Assembly (NCBI RefSeq): GCF_910593845.1
Contig: NZ_CAJVAS010000026.1
Span: 28,875 to 92,874 of the forward strand
DNA: 64,000 nucleotides
Reading direction: 5' to 3'
From: Paenibacillus solanacearum
GTDB lineage: Bacteria > Bacillota > Bacilli > Paenibacillales > NBRC-103111
Shown piece after piece: positions 51,914-60,801 of this stretch. Each line of letters starts with the position of its first letter. Positions within the stretch are counted from its first letter, which is position 1. The position numbers were made by a program, and so were the translations under genes. The notes beneath the pieces were generated by a model, which saw only the letters and a program-made list of their open reading frames with translations, was not told the origin of the DNA and did not search any database.

Positions 51914-54144
51914 GGAATCGCATCCTTCCAGACCTTTTCTAGCTGTGCTACAGATGCATCAATTGCCGATTGCCCGTTTACCGATACTTGCAGAGTCTCG
52001 CCGCCGACCGTACCGATCGCTTGCACCGGAACGCCTTGTGCCGCGATATACTGCTGGAGCGCGTCCGCTTTGTCCTGCGAAGCGCTGAGCAGGATGCGCG
52101 ACTGGCTTTCGCTGAACAGCGCAACGTCATTGCGCAGCCCGGATGCCGCGAAGTCGACCTTCGCGCCGAGGCGGCCGCTTATGCAGCTCTCCGCGAGCGC
52201 TACGGCAAGACCGCCTTCGGACAAGTCATGTGCCGAGGACACAAGCCCTTGCTGAATCGCACCGAGCACGGCGCCCAGCAGCTTCTGCTCGACGTCCAGA
52301 TCGATTTGCGGCGGACGGCCTTCCGTTACGCCATGCAGCACGTATTGGAATTCGCTGCCGCCAAGCTCCGCTTTCGTGTCGCCGAGCAGCAGGATGACGT
52401 CGCCTTCGTTCTTGAAGCTTTGCGTTGTAATGTGATCCGTATCGTGAACGAGACCGACCATACCGACAACCGGCGTCGGATAGATCGCGCCCTTTGAATT
52501 TTCGTTGTACAAGCTGACGTTGCCGCCGATGACCGGCGTATTCAGCTTGCGGCAAGCTTCCGCCATGCCGTCGACCGCTTTTTCCAACTGCCAGAAAATT
52601 TCCGGCTTCTCCGGGCTGCCGAAGTTCAGGTTATCTGTAATCGCCAGCGGCTCCGCGCCGGTGCAGACGTTGTTGCGCGCCGCTTCGGCGACGGCGATTT
52701 TGCCGCCTACTTCCGGATCGAGATACACGAACCGGCCATTGCAGTCCGTCGACATCGACAGCGCCTTGCGCGAGTCGCGAATCGTCACGACCGCCGCATC
52801 GGATCCCGGCCGAACCGCCGTGCTGGTGCGTACCATATAGTCGTACTGGTTATATACCCACTCTTTGCTCGCTACGGTTGGGGAAGCCAGCACCTTTTGC
52901 AAGGCCTCGTTCAAATCCGTTACTTCCGGATAGCGCAGCGTGTCCACGTTCGCATTCGCTTCGTAATAGGCCGGCACTTGGGACGGCTTATGGTACATCG
53001 GGCATTCGTCGACCAACGCCGTTACCGGCATGTCGCCAACAAGCTCGCCCTTATGGTACAGCTTCAGGTTGCCGTCGTCGGTCACTTTGCCAACCTTCGC
53101 GCAGTGCAGTCCCCAACGTTCGAAGATGGCCTTCGCCTGTGCTTCATGCTCCGGCTTCACGACGAACAGCATCCGCTCCTGCGATTCCGACAGCATCATT
53201 TCGTAAGGCGTCATGCCTTCTTCGCGCTGCGGCACTTCATCGAGATACAGCTCCATCCCGTTGCCCGCTTTGCTCGCCATTTCCGAACTGGAACAGGTCA
53301 AACCGGCCGCGCCCATATCCTGAATGCCGACGACGATGCCCGAGTTGATCAGCTCGAGGCAGGCTTCCAGCACGAGCTTCTCCATGAACGGGTCGCCAAC
53401 CTGTACCGCCGAGCGCTTCGCTTCCGATTCGGCCGTCAAGTCTTCCGACGCGAACGTCGCGCCGTGGATGCCGTCGCGGCCGGTTGCCGGTCCGACATAG
53501 AACACCGGGTTGCCTACGCCCTTGGCAACGCCCTTCTGGATTTTATCGTGATCAATCAGGCCCACGCACATTGCATTGACGAGCGGATTCCCCTCATAGC
53601 TTTCATCGAACATCACTTCGCCGCCGACGGTCGGAATGCCGATGCAGTTCCCGTAGCCGGCAATCCCCGATACGACGTGCTCGAACAAATACTTGACCCG
53701 GTCGCTCTCCAGCCGGCCGAAGCGCAGCGAGTTGAGCACCGCCACCGGACGCGCGCCCATGGAGAAGATATCGCGGATGATCCCGCCGACCCCTGTCGCC
53801 GCGCCTTGATAAGGCTCGACTGCGGAAGGATGATTATGGCTTTCGATTTTGAACACGACGGCCTGGTTATCGCCGATATCGACGATGCCCGCACCTTCGC
53901 CAGGACCCATCAGGACGCGCGGTCCGCTAGTCGGGAATTTGCGCAGCACCGCTTTGGAGTTTTTGTACGAGCAGTGCTCCGACCACATGACGCTGAATAC
54001 GCCGATCTCGACGTAATTCGGCTTCCGGCCCAAAAATCCGCACACCTTCTCGTATTCCTCGTCCGTCACGCCGAACTGCTTGTATATTTTTTGCTCCGCG
54101 ATTTGTTCCGCCGTTGGTTCCTTAGCCGATAACAGCTGCGCCAT
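51898..54144 (-). CDS. purL: Phosphoribosylformylglycinamidine synthase, large subunit
   Basis: A 748-residue PurL of the small (PurSLQ) type, converting FGAR to FGAM with ammonia delivered by PurQ. Motifs: MWSEHCSYKNSK, VFKIESHNHPSAVEPYQGAATGVGGIIRDI, and AHDLSEGGLAVALAE. It overlaps purQ by 23 bases and purF by 16, the usual B. subtilis arrangement. The absence of a glutaminase domain fits the separate purQ. Confidence 0.96.
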   Translation of the reverse strand: MAQLLSAKEPTAEQIAEQKIYKQFGVTDEEYEKVCGFLGRKPNYVEIGVFSVMWSEHCSYKNSKAVLRKFPTSGPRVLMGPGEGAGIVDIGDNQAVVFKIESHNHPSAVEPYQGAATGVGGIIRDIFSMGARPVAVLNSLRFGRLESDRVKYLFEHVVSGIAGYGNCIGIPTVGGEVMFDESYEGNPLVNAMCVGLIDHDKIQKGVAKGVGNPVFYVGPATGRDGIHGATFASEDLTAESEAKRSAVQVGDPFMEKLVLEACLELINSGIVVGIQDMGAAGLTCSSSEMASKAGNGMELYLDEVPQREEGMTPYEMMLSESQERMLFVVKPEHEAQAKAIFERWGLHCAKVGKVTDDGNLKLYHKGELVGDMPVTALVDECPMYHKPSQVPAYYEANANVDTLRYPEVTDLNEALQKVLASPTVASKEWVYNQYDYMVRTSTAVRPGSDAAVVTIRDSRKALSMSTDCNGRFVYLDPEVGGKIAVAEAARNNVCTGAEPLAITDNLNFGSPEKPEIFWQLEKAVDGMAEACRKLNTPVIGGNVSLYNENSKGAIYPTPVVGMVGLVHDTDHITTQSFKNEGDVILLLGDTKAELGGSEFQYVLHGVTEGRPPQIDLDVEQKLLGAVLGAIQQGLVSSAHDLSEGGLAVALAESCISGRLGAKVDFAASGLRNDVALFSESQSRILLSASQDKADALQQYIAAQGVPVQAIGTVGGETLQVSVNGQSAIDASVAQLEKVWKDAIPCLMK

Positions 54145-54817
54145 GTTTCTCCCTCCAAGTGCTCAGTATCGATGTGAACATTCGTTTGCCGTCCGCCGAG
54201 CCGAGCAGTTCGCTGACTGCCCGTTCCGGGTGCGGCATCATGCCGAGCACATTGCCCGCCTTGTTGCTTACGCCCGCGATATCGTCGATCGAACCGTTCG
54301 GGTTGTTGCCCGCTTCATAGCGGAATACGATTTGGCCGTTCGCTTGCATCTCGGCCAGCGTTTCCGCGTCGCAATAATAATTGCCTTCGCCGTGAGCGAT
54401 CGGGATATGGATCAGCTCGCCTTGATTGTACTCCGATGTAAAAGGCGTATTCGCATTTTCCACTTTAAGCAGCGCCTGATGGCAGCGGAATTTGAGCGAA
54501 TTGTTGCGCATCAGCGCGCCGGGCAGCAGTCCTGCTTCCGTTAAAATTTGGAACCCGTTGCAAATGCCAAGCACGTACTTGCCTTCGGCCGCCGCCTTGA
54601 CCAGCGCACCCATCACCGGGGCGAAACGGGCAATCGCGCCGCAGCGCAAGTAGTCGCCGTACGAAAAACCGCCGGGAACCAGGATGCAATCATATTTCGA
54701 CAAATCGGTTTCCGTATGCCACACGTAATCCACAGGCTGTCCGATCGTATCTTCCACCGCTTTGTAGCAGTCGATATCACAGTTGGAGCCGGGAAATACC
54801 AGTACCGCGAAATTCAT
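54122..54817 (-). CDS. purQ: Phosphoribosylformylglycinamidine synthase, glutaminase subunit
   Basis: A 231-residue class I glutaminase: VFPGSNCD, LVPGGFSYGDYLRCGAIA, VLGICNGFQIL (nucleophile Cys), and C-terminal MPHPERAV with the His-Glu pair. It supplies ammonia to PurL. AGGAGG precedes its ATG; purS ends 21 bases before. Confidence 0.96.
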   Translation of the reverse strand: MNFAVLVFPGSNCDIDCYKAVEDTIGQPVDYVWHTETDLSKYDCILVPGGFSYGDYLRCGAIARFAPVMGALVKAAAEGKYVLGICNGFQILTEAGLLPGALMRNNSLKFRCHQALLKVENANTPFTSEYNQGELIHIPIAHGEGNYYCDAETLAEMQANGQIVFRYEAGNNPNGSIDDIAGVSNKAGNVLGMMPHPERAVSELLGSADGKRMFTSILSTWREKHGAAVIG

Positions 54818-54838
54818 AACGCTCCTCCTTTTCTTGGC

Positions 54839-55081
54839 TTACGCCAGCTCGTAACGGTAGTCCTCGATGACCGTGTTGGCCAGCAGCTTCTCGCACATTG
54901 CCTTTACGCGCTCTTCCGCAACCGCGCGGTCGTTCGTATCCAGATCGACTTCCAAATATTTGCCGATTCTCACCTTGCCTACCTCGTCGAATCCCATCGA
55001 GTGAAGCGCCCCCTGCACCGCCGTCCCCTGAACATCCAATACGCTTTGCTTGATCGTTACATACACGGTCGCTTTTAACAT
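54839..55081 (-). CDS. purS: Phosphoribosylformylglycinamidine synthase, PurS subunit
   Basis: An 80-residue small subunit that lets PurL and PurQ assemble. It matches PurS: MLKATVYVTIKQSVLDVQGTAV, LHSMGFDEVGKVRIGKYLEVDL. ATG 55081 has GGGAG 12 bases upstream; an earlier in-frame start lies in the ribosome-site region. It is separated from purC by a gap of about 240 bases with no recognisable feature. Confidence 0.93.
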   Translation of the reverse strand: MLKATVYVTIKQSVLDVQGTAVQGALHSMGFDEVGKVRIGKYLEVDLDTNDRAVAEERVKAMCEKLLANTVIEDYRYELA

Positions 55082-55322
55082 CGGAATGATAATCTCCCTT
55101 CGGATCGTCAATTATGTTCGCTGCTTGTCCTGATTCGTCCTGCGATGGCCGTTTCTTCTATGTTCGGCCGATATCGCGCTTTCGTTCCGTCCCCGATGCC
55201 GGTCTACGCTGCTGCCCTTTATGTTCGATTCTTCTCTATTTGTCCGCTCGGTTTCCCCTGTAAAAACCTATATCTCTGCGCAAGCGCCGCCTCAGCCGCC
55301 GCTATGCTCTATCCATTCGCTG

Positions 55323-56219
55323 CTATCCGTTAACCAGCCGGTTATAAATATCGCGGTAACGCCGCGACGTTTCTTCCACCACTTCCGCCGGCAGCGGAGC
55401 AGGCTCGCTGTTTTTGTCCCAGTCGGTTCCCGACAAATACGTTCTGACCGGTTCTTTGTCCATGCTGTCGATCTCGATATCGAGCGCGTAGTTTTCCTTA
55501 GCCCAGAATCGTGATGAATCCGGCGTAAAAATTTCGTCGATCAGGATGATCTCGCCGTCGATAAGTCCAAACTCGAATTTCGTATCCGCCAAAATGATGC
55601 CGCGCTGCTCGCAAAACGCTCTTGCGAACTCATACAGGCGAATGCTCTTCTCCTGCAGCTGCTCCGTCAGCTCCGCGCCGACCAGCTCTTTCATCCGATC
55701 AATCGATATATCTTCGTCGTGCCCGACGTCGTTTTTCGCTGCGGGCGTGAACAGCGGCTTCTCCAGCCGGTCGTTTTTGCGCAAGCCTTCCGGCAGCTTA
55801 TGCCCGTTCACTTCGCCCGACTTCTGGTACTGCCGCCAGCCGCCGCCGGTAATGTAGCCGCGCACGACACATTCGATGTCGATCCGCTGCGCTTTTTTCG
55901 TTACCATGAAGCGGTGCTTCATGACCTCGCGGTCCGTAATCAGATCGCCGAGCCGCTCCACGTCCGTATGTACGACATGGTTCGGCTGAATCGCCGCCGT
56001 CTGCTCGAACCAGAATGCGCTCAAGCTGTTGAGCACGTTGCCCTTATCCGGCACTGCGGGGCTGAGCACCCAATCGAATGCCGAGATGCGGTCGGTGACC
56101 GCGATGAGATAATGCTCGCCCAGATCGTACAGCTCGCGTACTTTGCCTTTGTACAGCAGCGGTGCCTTTACGTACGGCTCCGCACTCGATATGGCGATCG
56201 GTTTCGTTTCTCCGTTCAT
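55323..56219 (-). CDS. purC: SAICAR synthase
   Basis: A 298-residue SAICAR synthetase joining aspartate to CAIR. It has LLYKGKVRELYDLGEHYLIAVTDRISAFDWVL, IECVVRGYITGGGWR and the LADTKFEFGL and DEIFTPDSSRFW motifs. It is longer than the 240-residue Bacillus enzyme, being of the 290-300 residue class also seen in yeast and some bacteria. The 24-base spacing from purB keeps it in the operon. Confidence 0.94.
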   Translation of the reverse strand: MNGETKPIAISSAEPYVKAPLLYKGKVRELYDLGEHYLIAVTDRISAFDWVLSPAVPDKGNVLNSLSAFWFEQTAAIQPNHVVHTDVERLGDLITDREVMKHRFMVTKKAQRIDIECVVRGYITGGGWRQYQKSGEVNGHKLPEGLRKNDRLEKPLFTPAAKNDVGHDEDISIDRMKELVGAELTEQLQEKSIRLYEFARAFCEQRGIILADTKFEFGLIDGEIILIDEIFTPDSSRFWAKENYALDIEIDSMDKEPVRTYLSGTDWDKNSEPAPLPAEVVEETSRRYRDIYNRLVNG

Positions 56220-56243
56220 TCGTTCAGCCGCCCTTCCGTCAGA

Positions 56244-57539
56244 TTAGCTCAAGCCGAGCCGTTTGAATATCGTATCGACATGCTTCAAATGCCAGCTCGG
56301 GTTAAACGCATCATCAATTTCTTCGAGCGACAAATATTCGCGGATCGCCGGCGTATTCTCCACAATATCGCGGAACGAACGCTGTTCCTCCCATGCCTGC
56401 ATCGCTTTCGGCTGAACCGTGTCGTAAGCTTGCTCACGGCTGATGCCTTTGTCAATCAGCTTCGTCATCACGCGGCCGGAGAACGGCACGCCGTACGTGC
56501 TTTGCATGTTGCGCTTCATGTTTTCGGGGAAGACGGTCAAGTTTTTCACGATATTGCCGAGACGGTTCAGCATATAGTTGAGCAAAATCGTCGCGTCCGG
56601 CAAAATGATCCGCTCTACCGAGGAGTGCGAGATGTCCCGCTCATGCCAGAGCGTCACGTTCTCATAAGCGGAAACCATATGGCCGCGAATGACGCGAGCC
56701 AGACCCGAGATGCTTTCGCAGCCGATCGGATTGCGCTTATGCGGCATTGCCGACGAGCCTTTTTGGCCTTTGGCGAACGGCTCCTCGACTTCGCGGAATT
56801 CGCTCTTCTGCAGCCCGCGAATTTCTGTCGCGAATTTGTCGAGCGACGTAGCGATCAGGGCGAGCGTCGCCATGTATTCGGCGTGGCGGTCGCGCTGCAG
56901 CGTCTGGGTCGAGATTGGCGCAGGCTTCGTGCCGAGCTTACCGCACACGTACTCTTCCACGAACGGATCGATGTTGGCATACGTGCCGACTGCGCCGGAA
57001 ATTTTACCGAACTGCACGCCGTCCGCCGCGAAGCGGAAACGCTCCAAATTGCGCTTCATTTCTTCGTACCACAGCGCCATCTTGAGGCCGAATGTCGTCG
57101 GCTCCGCATGCACACCATGCGTCCGTCCCATCATCGGCGTATCTTTGTAAGCAATCGCTTTATCGCGAACGATCTGGATGAACGACTGCAAATCGCGCTC
57201 CAATATTTCATTCGCCTGCTTGATTAAGTACCCGAGGGCCGTATCGACGACGTCTGTCGACGTCAAGCCGTAATGCACCCATTTCCGTTCCGGTCCGAGC
57301 TTCTCCGATACCGCGCGGGTAAACGCGATCACATCGTGACGGGTCTCCTGCTCGATTTCATAGATCCGGTCGATATTGAAATCGGCGTTTTTCCGCAGCT
57401 CGGCTACGTCCTCCTTCGGAATGACGCCAAGCTCCGCCCACGCTTCACAGGATAAAATCTCAACTTCAAGCCAAGCCTTGAATTTATTTTCTTCCGTCCA
57501 GATGCGCCCCATCTCGGGTCTTGTGTAACGATCAATCAT
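56244..57539 (-). CDS. purB: Adenylosuccinate lyase
   Basis: A 431-residue lyase acting twice in the pathway (SAICAR to AICAR plus fumarate; adenylosuccinate to AMP). Starts MIDRYTRPEMGRIWTEENKF; has GLTSTDVVDTA, GRTHGVHAEPTTFG and the signature loop KGSSAMPHKRNPIGCE. RBS AACGGAGG precedes the ATG by nine bases. Confidence 0.96.
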   Translation of the reverse strand: MIDRYTRPEMGRIWTEENKFKAWLEVEILSCEAWAELGVIPKEDVAELRKNADFNIDRIYEIEQETRHDVIAFTRAVSEKLGPERKWVHYGLTSTDVVDTALGYLIKQANEILERDLQSFIQIVRDKAIAYKDTPMMGRTHGVHAEPTTFGLKMALWYEEMKRNLERFRFAADGVQFGKISGAVGTYANIDPFVEEYVCGKLGTKPAPISTQTLQRDRHAEYMATLALIATSLDKFATEIRGLQKSEFREVEEPFAKGQKGSSAMPHKRNPIGCESISGLARVIRGHMVSAYENVTLWHERDISHSSVERIILPDATILLNYMLNRLGNIVKNLTVFPENMKRNMQSTYGVPFSGRVMTKLIDKGISREQAYDTVQPKAMQAWEEQRSFRDIVENTPAIREYLSLEEIDDAFNPSWHLKHVDTIFKRLGLS

Positions 57540-57572
57540 GGTTTTTCCATCCTCCGTTATTTTCCGTTAAAA

Positions 57573-58766
57573 TCATTCGTGCTTAGCGTCCCATATCTTA
57601 GAAGCCTCTATCCAGCGAAACGCCTGCTCCGGCGATTCGGCCAGCACATTCACATGCCCCATCTTGCGGCCCTTCTTCGCTTCCTGCTTGCCGTACAAGT
57701 GCACCTTGGCGGTAACGCCGGGCACCCGTTCCGACTCAGGCCGCACGATCCAATCCAGCAGCGGCTGCACATGCTCGCCGAGCACATTGACCATGACGAC
57801 CGGCGTCAGCAGGCCGGGATCGCCGAGCGGCAAGTTGCAAATCGCGCGTACATGCTGCTCGAACTGCGACGTACGGCACGCTTCCATCGTGTAATGGCCG
57901 GAATTGTGCGGCCGCGGCGCCAGCTCGTTAACGTACAGCTCGCCGTCCGCCGTCAAGAACATCTCCACGGCGATGAGCCCGATCACATCCAGCGCCTCTG
58001 CAATGCGCAGCGCCATCGCTTCCGCTTCGCGAAGCACTTCCTCCGCAGCGCGGGCAGGGACGATCGACAAGTGCAAAATATTGTTTACGTGCACATTCTC
58101 CGCAACGGGGAAAGCTTTGGCCTCCCCTTGCGGACTGCGCGCCGCAATGACCGATATTTCCTTCGCAAAATGGATGAACTGCTCCAGCACCAGCTCCGTT
58201 CCCGCCTTGCTCAGCTCCGCGTAAGCCGCTTCCACTTCATCCTGCGAGCGAATGACCCATTGCCCTTTGCCATCGTAGCCGCCGGTCGCCGTCTTGAGCA
58301 CGCAGGGCGTGCCGAAACGCTGCACCGCTTGACGCAGTTCTTCCGCGCTGCCGATCTCCGCATACGGCGCCACTTTGACGCCTGCCGCTTCGATGGCCCG
58401 CTTCTCGCGCAGCCGGTGCTGCGTCGTGTAGAGCAGGCGGCTTCCTTGCGGCACATACGATTCGGACATCAGCAGCGCCGTGACATCGGCGTCTACATTC
58501 TCGAATTCGTATGTGATGACGTCCGCTTGCTCGGCCAACTGACGCGCAGCGGCGGCGTCATGATACGTCGCGACGATTTGCCGGTCGGCCACTTGGCCGC
58601 AAGGCGCATCCGGCGTCGGATCGAGCGTTACGAAGCGATAGCCCATTTCCCGTCCAGCCAGCGCCAGCATTCGTCCAAGCTGCCCGCCGCCCAGCACCCC
58701 GATCGTTGCCCCGGGCGCAATCACTTTGTCCGGGTCATACGCTTTGCTCACTGCCGCCTCTGTCAT
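57573..58766 (-). CDS. purK: N5-carboxyaminoimidazole ribonucleotide synthetase
   Basis: A 397-residue ATP-grasp enzyme making N5-CAIR from AIR and bicarbonate. Motifs: GVLGGGQLGRMLALAGREMGYRF, VLKTATGGYDGKGQ, ELAPRPHNSGHYTMEAC. Its ATG overlaps the stop of purE by four bases. Confidence 0.95.
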   Translation of the reverse strand: MTEAAVSKAYDPDKVIAPGATIGVLGGGQLGRMLALAGREMGYRFVTLDPTPDAPCGQVADRQIVATYHDAAAARQLAEQADVITYEFENVDADVTALLMSESYVPQGSRLLYTTQHRLREKRAIEAAGVKVAPYAEIGSAEELRQAVQRFGTPCVLKTATGGYDGKGQWVIRSQDEVEAAYAELSKAGTELVLEQFIHFAKEISVIAARSPQGEAKAFPVAENVHVNNILHLSIVPARAAEEVLREAEAMALRIAEALDVIGLIAVEMFLTADGELYVNELAPRPHNSGHYTMEACRTSQFEQHVRAICNLPLGDPGLLTPVVMVNVLGEHVQPLLDWIVRPESERVPGVTAKVHLYGKQEAKKGRKMGHVNVLAESPEQAFRWIEASKIWDAKHE

Positions 58767-59248
58767 TCCAGCACGCTCTTTTCGATAACGGTCTGCGCGA
58801 TCCGCTCGCGGCGCGCCGCGACCTTGCGCTGCAGCTCTTCGTCAAACGCGCCGAGCAGCTGCGCAGCCAGCAGACCGGCGTTTGTCGCGCCGGCATGTCC
58901 GATCGCTACCGTTGCCACCGGAATGCCGCCCGGCATCTGCACGATCGACAGCAAGGAATCAAGCCCGTTCAGGGTGGATGTCTTCACCGGCACGCCGATT
59001 ACCGGCAGCACCGTCTTGGATGCAACCATCCCCGGCAAATGCGCCGCGCCCCCGGCTCCCGCGATAATGACCTTTAGTCCGCGTTCCGCGGCGGAAGCCG
59101 CGTATTCGAACATTAAGTCCGGAGTACGGTGTGCGGATACGACCTTCTTCTCATAAGGAACGCCTAATTCGTCAAGCACGTCGCAAGCATGCTTCATCGT
59201 TTCCCAGTCGGACTGACTTCCCATAATGACGCCAACAAGTACGGACAC
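58763..59248 (-). CDS. purE: N5-CAIR mutase
   Basis: A 161-residue class I PurE: VGVIMGSQSDWETMKHACDVL, KVVSAHRTPDLM, VIIAGAGGAAHLPGMVASKTVLPVIGVPV. It moves the carboxyl group of N5-CAIR to C4. GTG start with GGAGG eight bases upstream. First gene of the operon, about 420 bases after the promoter. Confidence 0.95.
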   Translation of the reverse strand: MSVLVGVIMGSQSDWETMKHACDVLDELGVPYEKKVVSAHRTPDLMFEYAASAAERGLKVIIAGAGGAAHLPGMVASKTVLPVIGVPVKTSTLNGLDSLLSIVQMPGGIPVATVAIGHAGATNAGLLAAQLLGAFDEELQRKVAARRERIAQTVIEKSVLE

Positions 59249-59427
59249 TGGATGAACCTCCGATATCGTAGTGTAATGAAGATTTTAAATCGTAACCATG
59301 AATATGAGGATATATGAAAAGCTTCTGAGCGAAGCCATTTCGACGAAAGCCATTCGCTATTTATGATGAAACATTTCTTGAAAGATCCGAAACCTGAACC
59401 TTTGGTTCAAACTTATACTTTCTGACT

Positions 59428-59500
59428 TTATAAAAAAACGTCCGGCTGACAGAGCACATACGGATGCGTTCTATCCACTGGACGACAAATAGCCCGAAGC
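59428..59500 (-). terminator. Terminator/expression platform after the purine riboswitch
   Basis: CCGGACG followed by seven T residues on the minus strand (59446-59432), with CGTCC-containing upstream sequence 50 bases before it for a 3' arm partner; pairing is imperfect. It lies between the aptamer and purE, the place expected for transcription attenuation. Confidence 0.6.
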
Positions 59501-59549
59501 GCAAGCTAGGCCTGGCACAAGCATGCCGACCTTCCTTATCGTTCGTTCG

Positions 59550-59616
59550 CTCGTAGTCCAAAAATTTATGGTTTTTGGGTAGAAACTTCCGGGCCATATT
59601 CCCGACTTTATACGAG
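59550..59616 (-). ncRNA. Guanine-type purine riboswitch
   Basis: The minus strand holds the purine aptamer core: CTCGTATAAAG, AATATGG, AAGTTTCTACC, CCATAAA, then GGACTACGAG, with P1 CTCGTA/TACGAG. The ligand-pairing position in GAC-TACGAG is C, which means guanine/hypoxanthine rather than adenine. It lies 300 bases before purE and precedes an intrinsic-terminator-like element. Confidence 0.95.
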
Positions 59617-59672
59617 ATTATTCGACTTTTTTCTGCAAAATCGGATTGATTCCACTGCGTTATTCCCCTCTA

Positions 59673-59752
59673 AGTTTAACAGCCTTTAACACCGCATGTC
59701 AACTACAAAAGACGAACATTAATGAATTTCATTTAAAAAATAGTTCGCATTT
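59673..59752 (-). promoter_or_regulatory. pur operon promoter with paired PurBoxes
   Basis: -35 TTGACA (59702-59697), 18-base spacer, -10 TAAACT (59678-59673) on the minus strand. Upstream are two inverted PurR-box-like sequences, AAAGACGAACATT (59708-59720; 11 of 13) and on the other strand AAATGCGAACTAT (59740-59752; 12 of 13), separated by 19 bases instead of the usual 16-17. Repression by PurR is thus likely. Confidence 0.7.
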
Positions 59753-59778
59753 ATTCCATGTACGCACTGATTTTACGT

Positions 59779-60471
59779 TTATGTATGCGAATTCGCTTTC
59801 ATTTTCATTAAATCCTGTATTGTGCTTTGAATTTCGTCCGTCGTCAGCCCCCCTGCCGATATTTTCCCTTCATCTAATAGAAGCCATTTCTCGCACATTC
59901 GTATGCCTTCTTCGGCGGCCGCAAGCCTTCGCTCCCATTGTCCGGATTTCTCCAGCTCGTCCAGCCATTGAAACAACGCGTCTTCCGCGTCGGCCAGCTT
60001 CCCCGAAGCATTGCAATAAGGTATCAGCTTTTCCAGCAGCTCAGCGCTCTTGGGGGCACGTCCCGCCAAGCCAAGCGCCAGCTCCAACCGCTCATTGAAT
60101 TCTTCCTTCAATTCGTTTCTAGCGTCCAGTTCCATCGCCGTCAGCAGCAGCTCCGCGCATTTGAGCGCCGACTGCCGCGACGCCGCTTCGTTCCCCGCGT
60201 CTTTCCACACGGCCGCTTCCGCATTCAGCAGATCGCCCGCAGCGAGCACTTTCCCTTGGTCGACGCCGCCGTCCTGCGACAGCATCGCGATCAAATCCTT
60301 GACCGACAGCGCGCCGAGCAGTTTGGAATTCATGCCAAGCAGCTGTTTCATCGCCTGGCTCAACAGTGCCATCGCCTGCTCCCATTGCGCGTTTCTTCTC
60401 GCCGCGGCAGCCTTATATACCGCCACGGCGGCTTGCTCGATCAGTCCTAGAATATAGTCTCGTCTATACAT
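59779..60471 (-). CDS. DUF6483-like helical protein
   Basis: A 230-residue, largely helical protein beginning MYRRDYILGLIEQAA, with repeated alanine and leucine-rich helices resembling tetratricopeptide-type packing but no clear repeats. I believe it is the family annotated DUF6483 in Firmicutes; function unknown. ATG 60471 has AAGGAGG seven bases upstream. It sits alone between the purine operon and the c-di-AMP riboswitch. Confidence 0.65.
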   Translation of the reverse strand: MYRRDYILGLIEQAAVAVYKAAAARRNAQWEQAMALLSQAMKQLLGMNSKLLGALSVKDLIAMLSQDGGVDQGKVLAAGDLLNAEAAVWKDAGNEAASRQSALKCAELLLTAMELDARNELKEEFNERLELALGLAGRAPKSAELLEKLIPYCNASGKLADAEDALFQWLDELEKSGQWERRLAAAEEGIRMCEKWLLLDEGKISAGGLTTDEIQSTIQDLMKMKANSHT

Positions 60472-60636
60472 TGTACGCCTCCTTCCAGCTCTGACGGTCA
60501 TAAACGCCGGCCATCGCACGAATTTATTCTCATTGTACCCCATTCCCGCCCGGGAGGAAAAAGGGGGATTCCATTATTAGGAATGGACTGGATGATTTTA
60601 TGCATTGAACCGGTACGTACGCTATGTTAAATTACT

Positions 60637-60790
60637 AGGAGCCGAATCGCGCATTGTTTGCTGTGCGCGTACGGGGGATGAAACACATGGGGTGAATGAA
60701 TTGGGCGTCGTCATGATATGAGGCGATGGCTGCAATACTAGGGAGCATCCTCTTCCCGAACCCGACAACTAACCTCGGAGGCATTCATAG
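60637..60790 (+). ncRNA. c-di-AMP riboswitch (ydaO/yuaA class)
   Basis: The conserved segments of the ydaO aptamer appear in order: GCCGAATCGCGC, CGGGGGATGAAAC, ATGGGGTGAAT, GGCGTCGTCATGAT, AGGCGATGGCTG, GGGAGCATCCTCTTCCCGAACCCGACAACTAACCTC in pieces. It lies just before a 3D-domain cell-wall protein, a classical target of this class. The RBS AGGAGGG begins at the 3' edge of the aptamer, so translational control is plausible. Confidence 0.93.
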
Positions 60791-60801
60791 GAGGGAAATG
60801 A

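Noticed and set aside
55082..55322. A gene or riboswitch in the 241-base purS-purC gap
   Set aside because: I see neither a frame with a ribosome site nor a recognisable RNA motif there.
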